DNA from: Arthrobacter gandavensis
GTDB taxonomy: Bacteria > Actinomycetota > Actinomycetes > Actinomycetales > Micrococcaceae
Direction of reading: 5' to 3'
DNA: 64,000 nucleotides
Assembly (NCBI RefSeq): GCF_015355785.1
Contig: NZ_JADKYW010000002.1
Span: forward strand, 186,001 to 250,000
Shown one piece after another: positions 34,227 through 42,726 of the stretch. The position numbers were made by a program, and so were the translations under genes. The number at the start of each line of letters is the position of its first letter. Positions within the stretch are counted from its first letter, which is position 1. The notes beneath the pieces are model-generated. The model was given only the letters and a program-made list of their open reading frames with translations. It searched no databases and was not told the DNA's origin.

Positions 34227-34889
34227 ATGCGATGGACACGGCGCCCGGCGGGCGCAACGGCATTCGCGGCAGCGGCGGCGGGAGCATTCATTGCGGTCCG
34301 CCGCGCCTCGCTGCGGTGGGGTGCCACAGAGGAAGAGCTCGGCATGGCGCTGCCGGGAGATGAGCTGCTCCCGGCAGCGGACCTTACAGCAACACGGGCC
34401 ATTGGCATCGGGGCCCCGCCGTCAGCCGTGTGGCCCTGGCTCACCCAGCTGGGACAGAACCGCGGAGGCTTCTACACGTACGACTGGCTGGAGAACCTCA
34501 TTGGCCTGCACATCCACAGCGCTGACGCCGTCACACCGGAGCTGCAGGTCCGCGGTGTCGGGGAGGCAGTGGACCTCGCGCCGGGTGCCGGACTGGTGGT
34601 GGTCCGGCTGGAGGACGAACACGGGCTGGTGCTTGGCGGCGGCGTCGATGCTGCGGGCAACGGCCACACCACCACGGACGAGACCGGTGCCCCTTATGAC
34701 TTCACCTGGGCCTTTGTCCTGCTCCCCCAGCCGGACGGCACTACCCGGCTGGTCGTCCGGGAACGGTATGCCTACCGAAGCCGCTGGGCGGCGCTGCTGG
34801 TTGAGCCGGTGGAAATGCTGAGCTTCCTGATGACGGAACGGATGCTCCGTGGCATCCGGGACCGTGCGGAAAGCGGGAGACCGCACTAA
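34227..34889 (+). CDS. SRPBCC-fold protein with N-terminal anchor
   Basis: 220 residues from ATG 34227. An Ala-rich hydrophobic N-terminus (ATAFAAAAAGAFIAV) may be a signal anchor. Then comes a START/SRPBCC-like domain: ATRAIGIGAPPSAVWPWLTQ, GGFYTYDWLENLIG, FTWAFVLLPQPDGTTRLVVRERY. Proteins with WxWLxQxGxxRGGFYSYxxLE are common in actinobacteria; function unknown. Convergent with the dehydratase-like gene, 4-bp overlap. Confidence 0.78.
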   Translation: MRWTRRPAGATAFAAAAAGAFIAVRRASLRWGATEEELGMALPGDELLPAADLTATRAIGIGAPPSAVWPWLTQLGQNRGGFYTYDWLENLIGLHIHSADAVTPELQVRGVGEAVDLAPGAGLVVVRLEDEHGLVLGGGVDAAGNGHTTTDETGAPYDFTWAFVLLPQPDGTTRLVVRERYAYRSRWAALLVEPVEMLSFLMTERMLRGIRDRAESGRPH

Positions 34890-35839
34890 GACCCTGCACG
34901 CTCCAGGGAGCCCGGTTCAAGTTCCTTGCTCCAGGACCGCGCATACAGTCCAAGCCTGGCCTCGTCCCGAGCTGGAATACCCAGGCGGTTGACCATGAGC
35001 CGGGATTGATAGAAGGTCAAGTGCTGTGCACTGCGGCTCGCCCGGACTTTCTCGGACCGGTAAAGGTAGTTGTCGATCGCCCGAGACCAGCGCTTGCGCC
35101 AGTTGTCCACAGCTGGTTCAGCGGCAGTCGCTAACATCAGGCGCTGAGCCGCCCGAATGCGCTGCGGCGACTGTGAAGTCAAACTGCTGTTGACGAGCAA
35201 TTCCTGGGGGTTCAAGCCAGCACTGCAGCCGCGGAGATGGCCGTCCCAGTAGTACTTCCACGAGATCATCCGCCTGTCCGGCCAAGCCGAAGCCCGGGGT
35301 CCCCGCATCATGGCATGCGCGGCATCGAACAGGAGAAGCGATGCCAAAGTGGAACGACTGCTCACTTTCGGAAAACGCGACGTCGCCCAGGCAGCCAGAT
35401 CCGAGGACAACTCAAAAACCTGCTCTGCAAGCGCCAGCCCTTCCGTGCCTCCATACCTCGCCAGGTCGGATTCTCCTTTGGGTGAGAGCTTTCCACAGTC
35501 CCAGCGCGTGGGATTCTCCCGGTAATCGGAGGTCTGCAGCCCGCCATGATCAGGAATCGCCTGGTCAATCAGGGCCAGCATGAATGGCTTCAAACGGTCC
35601 AGCAGCCGGGGAGAGCCAAGAATGCGTATCTGGAGCGAGGAACGTGCTGGATCGAGGCAGCGCGTGTAGAACCATCGCTTGGCACCCCATGCCCGAGCTT
35701 GTGCAGCCAAGGGTGTGACGACGTCGACGACGACGGCGTCGCAACCCCCTCCGGCCGCTGGCATGATGGTCACTGACCACCACTGTTCTTCCGGGACTTC
35801 TGCTCCATCCGGCCTCGCCATAGCGATCTGGCTCATCAT
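34886..35839 (-). CDS. Thiopeptide-type bacteriocin biosynthesis / lantibiotic dehydratase C-terminal-like protein
   Basis: 317 residues, tandem ATGs at 35839/35836 with AAGGA just upstream. The opening WWSVTIMPAAGG, WGAKRWFYTRCLDPARSSLQIRILG and DRLKPFMLALID match the layout of the thiopeptide-type (SpaB_C, elimination) domain: WxxxxI..., WFFIRYxDP..HLRLR.... A Trp/Arg-rich helical C-terminus follows. In LanB and thiopeptide enzymes this domain removes glutamate from Glu-tRNA-activated Ser/Thr. No glutamylation domain, YcaO or obvious precursor is adjacent, so it is an orphan. Codon usage is a little less biased than the neighbours. Confidence 0.6.
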   Translation of the reverse strand: MMSQIAMARPDGAEVPEEQWWSVTIMPAAGGGCDAVVVDVVTPLAAQARAWGAKRWFYTRCLDPARSSLQIRILGSPRLLDRLKPFMLALIDQAIPDHGGLQTSDYRENPTRWDCGKLSPKGESDLARYGGTEGLALAEQVFELSSDLAAWATSRFPKVSSRSTLASLLLFDAAHAMMRGPRASAWPDRRMISWKYYWDGHLRGCSAGLNPQELLVNSSLTSQSPQRIRAAQRLMLATAAEPAVDNWRKRWSRAIDNYLYRSEKVRASRSAQHLTFYQSRLMVNRLGIPARDEARLGLYARSWSKELEPGSLERAGS

Positions 35840-35912
35840 CCGTTCCTTTCCACGGCGCATCCCCTACATAGCTCCCGGGTGACGGACTGGAACCCGGATG
35901 CTGATACCTGGT

Positions 35913-35941
35913 GCCTTCCGGACCTGCTGAGTCCGGAAGGC
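35913..35941. repeat. Perfect hairpin upstream of the dehydratase-like gene
   Basis: Arms GCCTTCCGGAC and GTCCGGAAGGC are perfect over 11 bp around CTGCTGA. No T-run on either strand. It sits in the 264-bp spacer 35840-36103, within the presumed 5' leader of the minus-strand gene 34886-35839; the rest of the spacer shows no convincing gene. Confidence 0.6.
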
Positions 35942-36103
35942 CCACATGGTGGCAGCAGGCATGCCGAACCGTGTATAGAAGCCTGCACAAGAGACCCCGT
36001 TTTCGCAGTCCACTCGTTGCTTCAGGACGTGGCAGCTGTATGATTCGGCGTTTCTTCGCCCCACAGGCCCGGCGCTTACTCACTCGTGCACGCCCCGGGC
36101 GGC

Positions 36104-36571
36104 TCAGCCGTTAGGGGCGGCCTCGACGTCGATCACCCAGGTGACGCCGAAACGGTCAGTGAGCATGCCGAAGCCGGGGCTCCAGGCAGAGGCAGTGAAC
36201 GGTTCAATGACGTCGCCGCCGTCGGCCAGGGCATCCCAGAGGGTCTGCACTTCCGCCAGGCTCTGCCCCCGCAGGGACTGGAAGAACGTGCGGTCCGTGA
36301 CAGTGGTGCCGTTTTCCCGGCGGGTGGTCCCAGCGGTTCCACTGATGTCCGCGCTGTCCTGGCCGGGAATGTCGTAGGCCATCAGGCGGAACCCTTCGGC
36401 GGTCTCGAGCTGGCCGAAGACGATCTTGTCGGCGCCGGGAGCTCCCTGGGGCATGCCGGCGTCGCCGTAGGTCGCTGCCGTAAGGGCGCCGCCGAAGACC
36501 GTCCGGTAAAACTCCAGGGCCTGGCCTGCGGTGCCGCGGAAGTTCAGGTGGGTAGTAGTACTGATGCTCAT
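36104..36571 (-). CDS. PhnB-like VOC family protein
   Basis: 155 residues from ATG 36571, with GGAGAGGA upstream; ORF extends to 36595. HLNFRGTAGQALEFYRTVFGG, FGQLETAEGFRLMAYDIPG, DGGDVIEPFTASAWSPGFGMLTDRFGVTWVIDV are the hallmarks of the PhnB/3-demethylubiquinone-methyltransferase-like VOC subgroup. Function unknown, often paired with a WYL regulator. It is divergent from that regulator gene (36670), which probably controls it. Confidence 0.87.
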   Translation of the reverse strand: MSISTTTHLNFRGTAGQALEFYRTVFGGALTAATYGDAGMPQGAPGADKIVFGQLETAEGFRLMAYDIPGQDSADISGTAGTTRRENGTTVTDRTFFQSLRGQSLAEVQTLWDALADGGDVIEPFTASAWSPGFGMLTDRFGVTWVIDVEAAPNG

Positions 36572-36669
36572 GGGATCTGTCCTCTCCTTCGGCACGATTT
36601 GTGCCGTTGAAACCAGACTGGCCCTGATAGCGGACAGGATGTGTCCTCTATTTCGGAGATACTCGATTC

Positions 36670-37629
36670 ATGCCCGGTACATCCTCCCGAATGCTCGCGC
36701 TGCTCTCGCTGCTGCAGTCCCGCCGGGACTGGCCGGGACAGGTCCTGGCCGCCCGGTTGGAGGTGACCGTGCGAACCGTCCGGCGGGACGTGGACCGGCT
36801 CCGCGAACTGGGCTACTCGATTGCGGCCGTCAAAGGGCCCGACGGCGGCTATCGGCTGGCAGCCGGAACGGAACTTCCACCCCTGCTGTTCGATGACCAG
36901 CAGGCGGTGGCCATCGCCGTCGCGCTCCAAAACGCCCCCTCCAGCGGGGTGGATCTGGACGAGGCCGCGGCCAGGGCGCTGACGACGGTGAAGCAGGTGA
37001 TGCCCTCGCGGCTGCGGCACCGGGTGGAACGCATCCAGTTCACCGACGCGGGTACTGCAGCCCGGGTGGATCCGGCGGTTCTCGAAACGGTCAGCGCTGC
37101 CGCCCGGGATCACCGGATCCTCCGGTTCAGCTATGGCGAGGACTGGTCCGTGCCGCCCAGACGGGTGGAACCGCATGCCGTGATCGCCCGCCGAAGCCGC
37201 TGGTACCTGGTGGCCTGGGATTTGGAGAAGGCGGACTGGCGGATTTACCGGCTGGACCGGATGGCACCCAAGCCGCCCGCGGGAGCGGTGTTTGCGCCGC
37301 GGCCGGTTCCCGGCGGCAGCGCTGGCAGTTTCCTGTCCTACCGCATGAAGGGATCGGAGGACGGCGACGCGTGGCCCTGCCGGGGCGAACTCCTCATCGA
37401 GCTGCCCGCCTCGGAAATTGCGCCGTGGATCGGCGACGGCGAGCTCGAGGAAGTCTCGGCGACGGCCTGCCGGGTCCGGGTGGGGTCCTGGTCCTGGGCC
37501 GGACTGCTGTCCTGGGTCCTGCGTTTCGACGCACCGTTCACGGTTCTGGGGCCCGACGCCTTCATCGATTCGCTGGCAGGGTTTGCGGACGGGATCCTCG
37601 CGGCGCGTCCCGGCGGTTCCCGCCGCTGA
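36670..37629 (+). CDS. YafY-type helix-turn-helix/WYL transcriptional regulator
   Basis: 319 residues. N-terminal DeoR-like wHTH (RMLALLSLLQSRRDWPGQVL, VTVRTVRRDVDRLRELGYSI, GGYRL), then a WYL domain with RRSRWYLVAWDLEKADWRIYRLDRM, followed by a WCX C-terminal region. WYL proteins bind nucleotides or other small ligands to control transcription. Transcribed away from the PhnB-like VOC gene with 98 bp between starts. Confidence 0.87.
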   Translation: MPGTSSRMLALLSLLQSRRDWPGQVLAARLEVTVRTVRRDVDRLRELGYSIAAVKGPDGGYRLAAGTELPPLLFDDQQAVAIAVALQNAPSSGVDLDEAAARALTTVKQVMPSRLRHRVERIQFTDAGTAARVDPAVLETVSAAARDHRILRFSYGEDWSVPPRRVEPHAVIARRSRWYLVAWDLEKADWRIYRLDRMAPKPPAGAVFAPRPVPGGSAGSFLSYRMKGSEDGDAWPCRGELLIELPASEIAPWIGDGELEEVSATACRVRVGSWSWAGLLSWVLRFDAPFTVLGPDAFIDSLAGFADGILAARPGGSRR

Positions 37630-37631
37630 AC

Positions 37632-38471
37632 CTAGCCGTTGCCGTGGGATGCATCGGGGTCCGCTGGAGCCTCCTCGCGGCGTTCCTTCAGCAGCTCCTT
37701 CGTCCGGACCAGACGCAGGGCCGTGACCAACACCAACCCGCCAACCATGTTGAAGAACAGCGTGTAGCCAAACCACGTGAGCCACTCCAGATAGGTGATG
37801 CCGGCCCCGGACTGAATGGCGCCGAAAACCAGCAGGGAGTCCAGGATTGAATGGAACATCTGGAGCCCGGCTAGCAGGAATCCGCCGATCACCGTGGCGA
37901 CGATCTTCGCCGGATCCGAGGAGGTGCCCTGCTGCATCCGGCTCATCAAGGTAATGGTGCTTCCGCCCAGGACCGCGAGTGCAACCGTCTGGAGGGAAAA
38001 CGGTGCGTCGGTGAAGTGCCTGGCCGATTCGGCAACGGTGGACTCCCACTGCGGAAAAGCCTGCATGACTATCCACATGATGACCCAGCCACCCGCAAGA
38101 TTGCCCAGCAGCGTGACTCCCCACAGTTTCACCAACTGCCGCACCCTGGCTTCCTTAGCCACCACGGCCGCCACGGGCATCAGGAAATTCTCCGTGAAGA
38201 GCTCGCTGTGGGCGAGGAACAGCGCTATCAGGCCCACGCTGAATGCGATTCCGGCCAGCAAGTGGTCCCCGGTTTGGTGCAGCACGGCCAGATAGGCCAT
38301 GACTCCCAGTCCCACTTCCAGTCCGCCGAACACCCCCGTGACCAACACGGCGCGGACCGTCCGGTGCAGCCGCTCTGCCCCTTCGGTGACGGTGTTGTCG
38401 AAGGACTCCTGCAGCTCATCCTCGACCGGAGCATCGGATTCCCCGATTTCCCTGCGGCGTTGCTCACTCAT
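37632..38471 (-). CDS. Formate/nitrite transporter (FNT) family protein
   Basis: 279 residues. Six helices after a hydrophilic acidic N-terminus (about 1-38). Conserved re-entrant regions GVFGGLEVGLGVMAYLAV, AHSELFTENFLMPVAAVV, LLGNLAGGWVIMW and GFLLAGLQMFHSILDSLLVFG. It resembles YfdC-type members, in which the substrate is uncertain. It would allow passage of small monovalent anions across the membrane. Confidence 0.85.
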   Translation of the reverse strand: MSEQRRREIGESDAPVEDELQESFDNTVTEGAERLHRTVRAVLVTGVFGGLEVGLGVMAYLAVLHQTGDHLLAGIAFSVGLIALFLAHSELFTENFLMPVAAVVAKEARVRQLVKLWGVTLLGNLAGGWVIMWIVMQAFPQWESTVAESARHFTDAPFSLQTVALAVLGGSTITLMSRMQQGTSSDPAKIVATVIGGFLLAGLQMFHSILDSLLVFGAIQSGAGITYLEWLTWFGYTLFFNMVGGLVLVTALRLVRTKELLKERREEAPADPDASHGNG

Positions 38472-38576
38472 GCTGTTCCTCTCAGTGCGTTCGTGGACTG
38501 CTGTCCACCGTTGGAACTGCTCCGCGGGAAGACCCTCATTCGTGTCAGACCAGCCAGCATAGTTGGACGGGGCGCG

Positions 38577-39104
38577 CTATTGGGTCAGTCCGCCGTCGTC
38601 GGCATCTGCGTGCTGAGGGGGCCAGACGACCGTGAACCGTTCGAAAACGATCTCATCTGCTTCGGACCACTGCCGTCCCTGGGCTGCTGATACCCGCTTC
38701 CAGTAGCGGCGGTGCTCACGCTGCCAGCTCTCCAGGCTCAGGTCGTCTTCGCCTTCGTCGCGGGCAAACGCGGCATCGGCGCTGGCGAAAGGACCCACCC
38801 GCAGTCCAATGGTGCGCAGGATGACCCGGGGTGTGCCGGTTCCGTCGCAGGCTATCCAGTGCGATCCGATCCGGGGCATCGGGTCACCCCGGGCCAGGAA
38901 ATCGGCGGCCAGTTCGGACGTCGCGCGTTTCCGTCCGCTGAGTACGTGTCCGAGGAGCTCGTCGGCGAGCCTGCGGGTATCCCCGAAATGCTCCACGGTG
39001 TACTCGGGGCACGCGTCCACCGTCTCGGGATGGGCGGCCGTGTATTCATGCCACATCCGGACTGCTGTGTCCTGGTCAATCGGGCTTACCGGGTCTGATT
39101 CCAC
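38577..39104 (-). CDS. ASCH domain protein
   Basis: 175 residues, GTG start. Contains the ASCH/PUA-like pattern LLGHVLSGRKRATSELAADF, MPRIGSHWIACDGTGTPRVILRTIGLRVGPF and ARDEGEDDLSLESWQREHRRYW. The family binds RNA or modified nucleosides; some members hydrolyse N4-acetylcytidine. Complete and single-gene. Confidence 0.85.
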   Translation of the reverse strand: MESDPVSPIDQDTAVRMWHEYTAAHPETVDACPEYTVEHFGDTRRLADELLGHVLSGRKRATSELAADFLARGDPMPRIGSHWIACDGTGTPRVILRTIGLRVGPFASADAAFARDEGEDDLSLESWQREHRRYWKRVSAAQGRQWSEADEIVFERFTVVWPPQHADADDGGLTQ

Positions 39105-39239
39105 CTGCCCATGATGTCAGGCGTGCCGGGTTCGTCCGAGGCGGGCCGGCAGGAGGCCGCCGGCGGCTGAAAGCCCGTCCTGTTCACGCAGCCCGATACC
39201 GTCTAGTCTCAAACCAGCTGTCAATCAGGGGATAAACGC

Positions 39240-39848
39240 ATGGGGACACGAATCGCGGCCGCGGCCGCGTCATTGCTGCTGGGGGCGCTGCTGGCAGGCT
39301 GCGGCGTGACCGACGCGGAGATCAACGAAGCCCAGGCTGTTGCGGAGGCTCAGGCGAATCCGGAGCCGACGCCGTGGGAACCGCGGCCCTGCCACAGCGG
39401 CGAGATTTTTCAGACCGATGCAGTAAGCGGCACGCAGAGTCTGCGGCCGGACTGCTTCGACCAGGCACTGGTGGAAGCTATCGAGGAGTTTCCGGAACCC
39501 CTGCCGCCCGGGACGGACTGGCATTTCCGCAGCATCAATTACTTTGATCCGGAAGAGAATCCGTCGCTTGAAGTGCCGGTGATGATGGACGGCGCCCAGG
39601 ACGTAGCCGTCGCAGAAAACTGGCTGTGCGCTTGGATGGGTTCCTATCTGCAGGCTGTCGACAGCGATGATGCGTCCGGGCAGGCGACCAGTATGGCCTA
39701 TCTGGAGAAGTACCCCCAGCTGCCCGCCATCCAGGCGAACCACGCCAATCCAGGTGACTTTGTGGCGGGCGTAATCGCTCCGGCCCAGGCCGGTGACCCC
39801 GCCAAAATGCGGGCGTTCTACGGCAGCTGCCCACGCTACGGGCAGTAA
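39240..39848 (+). CDS. Hypothetical lipoprotein
   Basis: 202 residues. Signal peptide RIAAAAASLLLGALLAGC with lipobox LAGC. Mature part has CHSGEIFQTDAVSG, RPDCFDQALVEAIEEFPEPL, ENWLCAWMGSYLQAV and FYGSCPRYG, giving four further Cys that could form two disulfides. Acidic protein, no recognised domain. Convergent with a TetR gene. Confidence 0.7.
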   Translation: MGTRIAAAAASLLLGALLAGCGVTDAEINEAQAVAEAQANPEPTPWEPRPCHSGEIFQTDAVSGTQSLRPDCFDQALVEAIEEFPEPLPPGTDWHFRSINYFDPEENPSLEVPVMMDGAQDVAVAENWLCAWMGSYLQAVDSDDASGQATSMAYLEKYPQLPAIQANHANPGDFVAGVIAPAQAGDPAKMRAFYGSCPRYGQ

Positions 39849-39876
39849 GCCCCAGCCGAGTCAACTGCCGGGAACG

Positions 39877-40431
39877 CTAGGCACGCAGCATCCGCTCGAC
39901 GGCCGTGACAACCGCCCGCCTCTGGGCTGCAATCTCTTCGTGCCGGTCCGGATCCTTCCCAAGGCTGGTAAGGCCTTCGGGGGAAAGCTGCCAGGCCTGC
40001 GCGACAGCGTAGATGAACACCAGGATGTCTACGTCGGTCAGCGGCTGCGCGGCAGCCGTGGCGACGGCGAGCGCCTTGTCCCGGTAGACGTCCTCCGGTT
40101 CGGCCGTGGCCTCCGGCCGTTCCAGCCGGGCCCACATGCTCAGGCGGAGCACCTCCGGGTAGCGCTGATGGTGGTCGAACACGTCCCCGGCCCAGCCCGG
40201 CAGGTCCTCCGGGCGCGGCGGGACGTTTTCGGCCATGCGGCGCAGCGCTTCGGTCACGGTTGCGTCGAACAGGCCGCTCTTGCCTCCGTAGTAGGCGTAG
40301 ATCATCCGGACGTTGCTCCGTGCCTGGACCGCAATACGGTCAACGCGCCCGCCGGCGAATCCGTGCGCAGCGAACTCGGTTCTCGCCGCAGCCAGGATCC
40401 GCTCCTTCGTCGCTTCAGGATCGCGTGCCAT
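39877..40431 (-). CDS. TetR-family transcriptional regulator
   Basis: 184 residues. HTH: PEATKERILAAARTEFAAHG, VDRIAVQARSNVRMIYAYYGGK. The C-terminal region has the DUF-like layout of AefR-type regulators (FDATVTEALRRMAENV, LRLSMWARLERPE). It is divergent from an SDR gene, with an AT-rich palindrome in between, and most likely represses both. Confidence 0.85.
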   Translation of the reverse strand: MARDPEATKERILAAARTEFAAHGFAGGRVDRIAVQARSNVRMIYAYYGGKSGLFDATVTEALRRMAENVPPRPEDLPGWAGDVFDHHQRYPEVLRLSMWARLERPEATAEPEDVYRDKALAVATAAAQPLTDVDILVFIYAVAQAWQLSPEGLTSLGKDPDRHEEIAAQRRAVVTAVERMLRA

Positions 40432-40474
40432 GTGTTTGCCCCAAGTGGTTGACCGATGGAACCTGCAGGCCTAG

Positions 40475-40500
40475 CTTACTAAGTAAGTATCCATTTACTT
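40475..40500. promoter_or_regulatory. Candidate TetR operator between regulator and SDR genes
   Basis: CTTAC-TAA-GTAAG (40475-40487) is a perfect palindrome; AAGTAA (40481-40486) also pairs with TTACTT (40495-40500). It lies immediately before the SDR ribosome site (AAGGAG at 40501-40506, wording AAGGAGT). This is an AT-rich island in GC-rich DNA. Confidence 0.6.
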
Positions 40501-40511
40501 AAGGAGTTGTC

Positions 40512-41258
40512 ATGGCACGCATTGCCCTCGTCACCGGCGCCAACCGCGGACTCGGCCGGGCCATCGCCCTGGCTCTGGCCCGCAGCGAATTCCGCGTCGT
40601 GGCGGCTTCCCGAAGCGGCGCGGACCTCGTGGTGCAGGACATCGCCGCTGCCGGCGGCGAGGCCATCGCCGTCGAACTGGATGTTGCGGACCTTGCCTCA
40701 ATTGACGCGGCGCGGACGGCAGTGCTCGACGGCGTCGCGCAGGAATGGGATGCGGACACCATCGATGTGCTGGTCAACAACGCCGGCGTCGGCCTGTTTG
40801 CGCCGCTCGGTGACCTCACGGCCGAAGCTTTCGACACCACCTTCGCCGTGAATGTCCGCGGACCGCTGTTCGTTCTGCAGGCGTTCCTTCCACACCTGTC
40901 GGAGGGTGCAAGCGTGGTGAATGTGTCGAGTTCGCTCAGCCGGCATGTCAGCCCGGGAACCTCAGTCTATGCGGCCTCCAAGAAGGCGCTCGAGGCGCTT
41001 ACCCGCAGCCTCGCCCTTGAGCTGGGACCGCGGAACGTACGCATCAACTCCGTAGCGCCGGGACCCACCGCCACGGACTTCAACGGCGGGGCCATGCGGG
41101 ACAGCGAATCCATGCGGGAGCTGCTGTCCGGGCAGACGGCGCTGGGACGTGTCGGCGAGCCGGAGGACATCGCCGAGGCGGTCTGCGCCCTGGTCTCCCC
41201 CGGGCTCGGCTGGGCCACCGGCGAGCGCCTTGAGGTATCCGGCGGCGTCCTGCTGTAA
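40512..41258 (+). CDS. Short-chain dehydrogenase/reductase
   Basis: 248 residues, ATG 40512 with AAGGAG 6 bp upstream. Cofactor motif LVTGANRGLGRAIALAL, NNAGVG, catalytic Ser in NVSSSLSRHVS, YxxxK as YAASKKALEAL, and SVAPGPTATDF. Classical SDR that reduces or oxidises a carbonyl/alcohol with NAD(P)(H). Divergent from a TetR gene that likely controls it. Confidence 0.9.
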   Translation: MARIALVTGANRGLGRAIALALARSEFRVVAASRSGADLVVQDIAAAGGEAIAVELDVADLASIDAARTAVLDGVAQEWDADTIDVLVNNAGVGLFAPLGDLTAEAFDTTFAVNVRGPLFVLQAFLPHLSEGASVVNVSSSLSRHVSPGTSVYAASKKALEALTRSLALELGPRNVRINSVAPGPTATDFNGGAMRDSESMRELLSGQTALGRVGEPEDIAEAVCALVSPGLGWATGERLEVSGGVLL

Positions 41259-41362
41259 CCGGAGGCGAGTGGAGTTTGGCGGCAAACAGGCCGTGAAAAC
41301 CTTCCAGCAGTGAGGACGACGCCGGCACCCGCGCGCGGACGCTGCTCCTCTACCGTGTAGGA

Positions 41363-41676
41363 ATGAGCCAACGGGTACGGAAGGCCAACGCCGCCGCTTC
41401 GGCCCTCGCCGCACTGGATGACACCGGTGTGCGGACGCTCGTCGAGGATCCCGATCATGTGGGCATGGGCATTGGCGGCACCACGAAGACAGCGCGCTTG
41501 GGTGACACCACTGTCTTCATCAAACAGCTGCCGCTGACCAGCGCTGAAGAAGCCGACCCAAGATCTACCGCGAGCAGGCTCCAGCTCCCCCCCTCGTTTC
41601 CCACTACGGCATCGGAAGCCCCGCCAACGCCGTCGGCCGGGAGCTCGCAGCTCATCATGCCACCAAGCGGCCCTGA
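41363..41676 (+). pseudogene. Truncated and frameshifted protein-kinase-like gene
   Basis: Opens normally (MSQRVRKANAAASALAAL, then GMGIGGTTKTARLGDTTVFI and KQLPLTSAEEADPRSTAS). It then breaks near a run of seven C at about 41584-41591. After the shift the other frame reads SHYGIGSPANAVGRELAAHHATK and stops at TGA 41674-41676. Full-length relatives continue HYGIGGPGFGVWRELAAH and several hundred residues further with kinase motifs, which are absent here. A new gene begins 20 bp later. Confidence 0.65.
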
Positions 41677-41696
41677 CACGGCAGTACACTCCTTGG

Positions 41697-42209
41697 ATGA
41701 ACACTCCGGACGGGCAGCGACGGTGCCGGATCCGCCTCTTTCCCGACTACGCGGGCACCGTGCTTTGGCTGGGCGATCCCATCGGGTACGAGGCGACAGG
41801 GCTGGACGCAGGACTTATCAGCTCGCTGCAGGCATGGGAGGAGTCCTACTACCGCTCACTAACCCCGGACTTCCAGTGGATCTCCCCGGAAGCTGCCCGC
41901 CAATTCACCGCTGAAGGCAACCGGCTGGCGCAGCTCCTGGCAAACGAGCTCGGCGAGGACTACGAAATTTCTTTCAACTCCTATGAAGACGGCGTACCCC
42001 ACCGGGTCTTCCAATCGTCCGGAACGAAGCCCAACTCCAGTGCCGTAGCCGCGTTCAACACGCTTGCCGCCGCTCGGCAGGCCCGCCAGACCGCGTCCCC
42101 CGGCACATCCGAAAGCCGCCCGGCAGGGAAGGACGACGGATGGTTCGCCTGGTCTCCGCTGGCGGACAGCGCGTTTCCGCCTTCGTCACCACGGAACGAC
42201 GGCGAGTGA
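41697..42209 (+). CDS. Conserved hypothetical protein
   Basis: 170 residues: RRCRIRLFPDYAGTVLWLGDP, ISSLQAWEESYYRSLTPDFQW, AEGNRLAQLLANELGEDYEI and a closing GWFAWSPL. I recall similar short actinobacterial proteins with the same order of motifs but no known function. No signal or membrane segment. Begins 20 bp after the kinase remnant. Confidence 0.65.
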   Translation: MNTPDGQRRCRIRLFPDYAGTVLWLGDPIGYEATGLDAGLISSLQAWEESYYRSLTPDFQWISPEAARQFTAEGNRLAQLLANELGEDYEISFNSYEDGVPHRVFQSSGTKPNSSAVAAFNTLAAARQARQTASPGTSESRPAGKDDGWFAWSPLADSAFPPSSPRNDGE

Positions 42210-42301
42210 GCAGCTGGGCGGACGTAGTCGGGCCGGGACGTGGCCGGCGAAAGAGCGCATCTGGGCCACGTGCAGTGCGCACCGAGGTGCAACTCGTGCT
42301 G

Positions 42302-42652
42302 TTAGCCGCATGTGCCGTCCCGGCTGCGCCGGGAATCTTCCTCATCCTCCACCTTTGAAATCGTGTAGGCGGGCGCGCCGGAAGGTTCACTCGCTGAGCT
42401 TCCCGGGGTGAAACCAAACAATCTCGACTGAAAGGAAGCCGTCCCGGCGAGCGGAGCGGCGATCCTCCTGCGCCAGGATCCCCGGTGGGTTGCCAGGCGA
42501 ACCAGGATCAGCACGGCCAGGGCCCAGACAACCGGGGTGCGCCAACCCCGGAGGTTCGCCGGGCTGAGTCCGTCTGCGATCAGCAGCACCAGCAGCGCCA
42601 GCAGCAGCACCACGGTGGACGCCGTCAAGAGTCGGGAGAGTTGCGCTGCCAT
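42302..42652 (-). CDS. Small hypothetical membrane protein
   Basis: 116 residues with two N-terminal helices (ASTVVLLLALLVLLIADGL and VVWALAVLILVRLATHR), a basic stretch RGSWRRR and a hydrophilic C-terminus. No family recognised; the open frame and codon pattern in the first half look real, the last 40 residues less so. Confidence 0.5.
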   Translation of the reverse strand: MAAQLSRLLTASTVVLLLALLVLLIADGLSPANLRGWRTPVVWALAVLILVRLATHRGSWRRRIAAPLAGTASFQSRLFGFTPGSSASEPSGAPAYTISKVEDEEDSRRSRDGTCG

Positions 42653-42726
42653 GCGCCCACCCTAGTCAGCCGGAACCGCCGGGGCCAGCGAACGTGAGCA
42701 CGTGAGGTACGACGCCGGAACCCGGG

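Noticed and set aside
35864-36064. 66-codon minus-strand ORF as a RiPP precursor for the dehydratase-like gene
   Set aside because: No leader/core pattern, no Ser/Thr/Cys-rich C-terminus and a hairpin inside the frame; kept only as an observation.
42140-42358. 72-codon plus-strand ORF
   Set aside because: Overlaps the end of 41697-42209 and the opposite small membrane gene; no ribosome site or domain.
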